NCBI GenBank assembly: GCA_026414225.1
Contig: JAOAJK010000005.1
Location: 74,609-108,736, forward strand
DNA from: Thermoplasmata archaeon
GTDB taxonomy: Archaea > Thermoplasmatota > Thermoplasmata > Lutacidiplasmatales > SKW197
Direction: 5' to 3'
Length of the DNA stretch: 34,128 nt
Of this stretch, positions 30,772 to 34,128 are shown piece after piece. Position 1 is the first letter of the stretch. Each line of letters begins with the position of its first letter. Both the position numbers and the translations under genes were made by a program. The notes under the pieces are model-generated. The model did no database searches. It saw only the letters and a list, made by a program, of their open reading frames with translations, and had not been told where the DNA came from.

Positions 30772-30837
30772 TTGTTGAAAGGATAACCCGAGAGGATAAA
30801 AAAACTTTCTCTCCACCTGAAAAGTGTGTTCTCAATC

Positions 30838-30845
30838 TTTATATA
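30838..30845 (+). promoter_or_regulatory. TATA box for the subtilase gene
   Basis: TTTATATA predicts a transcript start near 30867. The leader of about 32 nt contains GAGGGGTGAT at 30884-30893, 5 nt before the ATG, so this message is led by a Shine-Dalgarno site, unlike many neighbours. Confidence 0.6.
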
Positions 30846-30898
30846 TTTGGAAGGGATATTGTATGGTAAGGTGACCCTTCAAAGAGGGGTGATAAAAA

Positions 30899-33800
30899 AT
30901 GGGGACAAATAAAAAAAGTAAAATTCTGCTTGTGGGAACAGTAGTTTTGGTGCTGGTGTGCAGCGGGCTCTTAGGAAGTCTAGCCATCGAGCAAACGAAT
31001 TTTGAAGGCCGGAGCCCTGTTGAGAGCAAGCTCCCGGATGCGAACTCTTTCCGCCTTCCGGCTCAAGAAAAACCGGGAAATTACATTCTTGTGGAGAAAA
31101 AAACTGAACAGGTAATGAAAGAAGTTGAAAGGACTGGAGCAACGGTGGTGAAGGACTATGGATACTATGTGCTTGTCCAGACGACCCAGAATTCACAAAA
31201 AATTCTAGAAAAATCAGGGCTGTCAATTGAAAAACCGGATTATAGGATTGAATTCGCGGTCCTTACTTTCAGAGGAAATACTGATTTGATTCCACAAAAT
31301 CTCCGCACCACAATTGGCAGCACACAGTTTTACCTTGTCCAGTTTATTGGGAACCCGTGCGAGGAATGGTTGAATGCAATTTCAGCCAATGCGAAGGTGT
31401 ACACATACTATAGACATTATACCTATCTGGTGAAGGCGGGTTTCCCAGAAATCTACACGATCTCAAGCTTTGACTTTGTCTATGCGGTGTATCCATATCA
31501 TCCCTACTTCAAGATCGGAGGCAACATGCCTGAGATCCTTTACAAAGGCAATGGTAACCTGGATAAAATCAGGGTAGAGGTTGACATGGATATGAACCTC
31601 GAAAAAACTGTGGAAATCTTTAAAAATCGCGGTTATGAGGTTGTGAAATATTTTTCGTATCCTGAGTATAACTACCAGTACATAATTCTGAAAGTATCCA
31701 CAAAAACACAGGTTGAGTGGATCCTGAAACAGGGCTATGTGCTCAGCATAAGCGACGAACCCGACAAGAAGATAATGAACAATGTGGCTGCAAGAATTGT
31801 AGGTGCAGCAGAGATGAGGGACTCGTGGAGGAACGGACTTGGTATCTCAGTTACCGGCCTTGGACAAACCGTGGCAATTGCAGATACGGGTTTGGATACT
31901 GGTGTTGTGAGCACATTAATTCCTGACTTTGCAGGGAGGGTAAAAACAATATATGATACTGCTGGAGACGGGGCAGGGGACCCGGACAACGCAAACCTCG
32001 GGGGACATGGAACCCATGTAGCGGGAAGCGTTGCCGCATCTGGAGTAATGAGCGGTGCAAATCTGACGAATCGCATCTATGGCAACTCCTTTGCAGGCAT
32101 GGCACCTGAAGCATACATACACTTTGAAGCCATCGGGACAAATGCTGGTGCTCTTAACTATGATTCCATCACGAACATGGCAACCAGAAGTTACAATGAC
32201 GGTGCAAGGATATGGACAAATTCCTGGGGTTCTGCGGGTGCCGGCTACACTGCTGATTCCAGAGAAATTGATATGTTTATATGGAACAACAAGAACTTTC
32301 TCATCCTCTTTGCCGCTGGAAACGATGGTCCAGCAGCAAATAGCCTGGACAACGAATGCACTGCAAAAAATGCCCTTGCGGTAGGTGCCACGGAGAACCT
32401 CCGCCCCCATGTGAACTCTCAAGGTTCTTTAATTTCTCCCTCTGGAGGCGCTTCTTATTCTATGGCTGATGACCCGGAGCAACTTGTAGAGTTCTCATCA
32501 AGGGGTCCGACAGATGGAAACTACAATAAACCCGACATATGTGCCCCAGGTACAGGCATAGTAAGCACCAGAGCAACCACTGTGTCTGATGCAAATGCTG
32601 CGCCGACCTGGCTTGTTCCTATCGACAACAATGGAGATGGTAGATATGACTACATGGCAATGCAAGGCACATCCATGGCGACACCTGTAACTGCAGGCGC
32701 CTGCGTTCTTGTGCGAGATTACTACAACAGAAGCGAATCCCACTCCAATGCATCTGCTGCCCTTGTAAGAGCGACCATGATCGGTGGTGCCAGACCCATG
32801 CCTGGTTACAAGTATTTTGGAATTGATCAGGGTTATGGAAGAATTGACATTGCAAATGCCCTCATCCCCAACCCGCCTTTGAGCAAAAAATTCTGGGACT
32901 GGCAGGCAGTAAACAACGGAGCCACCTGGGAAAGAAGCGTTTACATCAACACATCAGAGGCACCCCTCAGGGTGGTGCTTTCATGGTCTGACTACCCATC
33001 AACAGCAGGTTCAAATGGGAATGTGATAAACAATCTGAACCTTAGAGTTATCGCACCGAATGGCACGGAATATCATGGGAACATTTTCAACACGGGTGCA
33101 TGGTTTGATACCCAGTGGAGCCAGGCAAACCCCGCAGGCTATGACACTGTCCATGCAAACGAAGTGGTCAATGTGCAGAAACCAGCAATCGGTGAATGGA
33201 GAATTCAGGTGATTGGTGCGAGCATCACACAGAATGACCCGGACCCGAACGCTCCTGGCTCAATGGACCAGACATTTGCGGTATTTGCTCTTGGTCCTTT
33301 CGGGAATGAGAACAGAACCCGTGTCGTGGTGGACCGCTACAATGAGAACCTTCTGTTGGACAATCCATACAAGAATTTCACATCTGGATTTTCACAGAGA
33401 GTGCTGTTCAAAGGCCAGAGCACAAATCAAACATTCAGGGTGGTTAACTGGGGCAGTAGTGCAAAGACATACAGTATCCAGAGCGAGATAGTGCCTTCCA
33501 CGAACGCTATAACAATTACCTTCTCCCAGAATACGGTTACACTCCAACCAAATTCCACTGCGTGGATAAATGCTAAGATAACAACCACTGCAACAACACC
33601 CGAAAATATCTACGAAGTTCGCTTGAAGGCGGTTGACTCCGGGAATTCTGCTTTGATGGATTCTGTTGTGCTTAAGCTTCAAGTGGTTTCGTCAGAGCAA
33701 CTGATCAAGCATGTTCAGGTTACTAAGAGCAATGTTTTCGAAACCACCTCGGCGGTTGCTACGGACCCAACTGACAGCTCAATATGGATTGCCTACTTCC

Positions 33801-34128
33801 GTCAGAACGCATCCTTGACAAATGGAGTGTACACTTCTTCTGGTAATGGCGATAACTTTGATTTGATAGTGGCTCAGAGCACGGATGGAGGTAAAACCTG
33901 GGTAGAGTATCTTGCCCTGGCAAACTTTGACAGATACTTCTCCTACGATGGTGTTAACGACCAGACATTGGACTGGTACTACTGGTATCCATCCGTTGAT
34001 GTGGATGCCGGCGGGAAAGTTTATGTAGCGTTTAGCACGCTCGAGTCCCTGTATGTGGTATATGGAAACGAATCGGGCTGGTCGAACAGCAAGTTCGAAG
34101 CAGGATACTACACATCAACCCCATCAAG
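30899..34128 (+). CDS. Secreted subtilisin-like serine protease (S8), 3' end outside window
   Basis: 1076 residues are present and the frame is still open at the window edge. A signal peptide (KILLVGTVVLVLVCSGLLGS) is followed by a long pro-region to about residue 300. The catalytic domain has the full triad: D329 in AIADTGLD, H370 in GGHGTHVAGS and S592 in GTSMATP, with the oxyanion residue N475 in AAGNDGP. This is an active-looking pyrolysin/subtilisin-type protease. Beyond about residue 660 lies a beta-sandwich region, and near residue 1000 an Asp-box-like segment (AQSTDGGKTW) of the BNR/sialidase-repeat type. It is probably exported and attached outside the cell, where it would degrade protein. 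The missing C-terminus may hold a membrane anchor. Confidence 0.93.
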   Translation, partial: MGTNKKSKILLVGTVVLVLVCSGLLGSLAIEQTNFEGRSPVESKLPDANSFRLPAQEKPGNYILVEKKTEQVMKEVERTGATVVKDYGYYVLVQTTQNSQKILEKSGLSIEKPDYRIEFAVLTFRGNTDLIPQNLRTTIGSTQFYLVQFIGNPCEEWLNAISANAKVYTYYRHYTYLVKAGFPEIYTISSFDFVYAVYPYHPYFKIGGNMPEILYKGNGNLDKIRVEVDMDMNLEKTVEIFKNRGYEVVKYFSYPEYNYQYIILKVSTKTQVEWILKQGYVLSISDEPDKKIMNNVAARIVGAAEMRDSWRNGLGISVTGLGQTVAIADTGLDTGVVSTLIPDFAGRVKTIYDTAGDGAGDPDNANLGGHGTHVAGSVAASGVMSGANLTNRIYGNSFAGMAPEAYIHFEAIGTNAGALNYDSITNMATRSYNDGARIWTNSWGSAGAGYTADSREIDMFIWNNKNFLILFAAGNDGPAANSLDNECTAKNALAVGATENLRPHVNSQGSLISPSGGASYSMADDPEQLVEFSSRGPTDGNYNKPDICAPGTGIVSTRATTVSDANAAPTWLVPIDNNGDGRYDYMAMQGTSMATPVTAGACVLVRDYYNRSESHSNASAALVRATMIGGARPMPGYKYFGIDQGYGRIDIANALIPNPPLSKKFWDWQAVNNGATWERSVYINTSEAPLRVVLSWSDYPSTAGSNGNVINNLNLRVIAPNGTEYHGNIFNTGAWFDTQWSQANPAGYDTVHANEVVNVQKPAIGEWRIQVIGASITQNDPDPNAPGSMDQTFAVFALGPFGNENRTRVVVDRYNENLLLDNPYKNFTSGFSQRVLFKGQSTNQTFRVVNWGSSAKTYSIQSEIVPSTNAITITFSQNTVTLQPNSTAWINAKITTTATTPENIYEVRLKAVDSGNSALMDSVVLKLQVVSSEQLIKHVQVTKSNVFETTSAVATDPTDSSIWIAYFRQNASLTNGVYTSSGNGDNFDLIVAQSTDGGKTWVEYLALANFDRYFSYDGVNDQTLDWYYWYPSVDVDAGGKVYVAFSTLESLYVVYGNESGWSNSKFEAGYYTSTPS

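Noticed and set aside
31735-32422. Minus-strand frames opposite the subtilase catalytic domain
   Set aside because: Antisense shadows. The plus strand carries the catalytic triad in one continuous frame.

Overview
The window looks like a genome segment from a euryarchaeon, most likely a member or relative of Thermoplasmata. No marker gene in the window fixes the lineage, so this is inference. The archaeal signs are TATA boxes about 27 nt upstream of many ATG codons (leaderless messages), an intron-containing tRNA-Val with a bulge-helix-bulge motif, a geranylgeranyl reductase-family flavoprotein, archaeal-type secretion/pilus ATPase and TadC proteins, DUF835 domains, a KaiC/RadA-like ATPase, and NosD-type and kelch-type surface proteins.

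Region by region. 1-204 is the 3' end of an unknown gene. 329-7060 (minus strand) is a tightly packed five-gene operon: a Cys-rich protein, a GspE/FlaI/TadA-type ATPase with an N-terminal zinc ribbon and a long proline-rich linker, a duplicated TadC-type membrane platform, a small membrane-anchored protein, and a thioredoxin reductase. A 168-bp MITE-like element with perfect 15-bp terminal inverted repeats and an 8-bp target duplication (7112-7295) sits just upstream of the operon promoter. 7300-8846 (minus) is a nitrilase-superfamily enzyme with a DUF169 protein, divergent from a membrane sensor-like protein with two DUF835 domains (8961-10622). 10709-12325 holds a coiled-coil/bactofilin-like protein and a PIN nuclease. 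12342-13018 is a decayed IS481-like element with recognisable ends.

13059-22794 is rich in surface proteins: a parallel beta-helix protein (minus), a small membrane-anchored protein, a methyltransferase/Gfo-Idh-like pair (minus), and a 1617-residue kelch plus Ig-like surface protein. 22837-25246 encodes a fused formiminotransferase-cyclodeaminase overlapping a CDF metal transporter. 25249-27906 contains the geranylgeranyl reductase-like flavoprotein, a pair of unknown membrane proteins and a PPC/DUF296 protein. 28084-30638 holds a KaiC-like ATPase with an aminotransferase, and a helical protein of unknown function. The window closes with the split tRNA-Val gene and a large secreted subtilase that runs off the right edge.

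The most notable candidate system is the 329-7060 operon, which joins secretion/pilus machinery to a multi-cysteine protein and a thioredoxin reductase. This suggests, but does not prove, a thiol- or zinc-dependent step in assembly. The bactofilin-like/PIN pair and the MITE are the next most interesting items.
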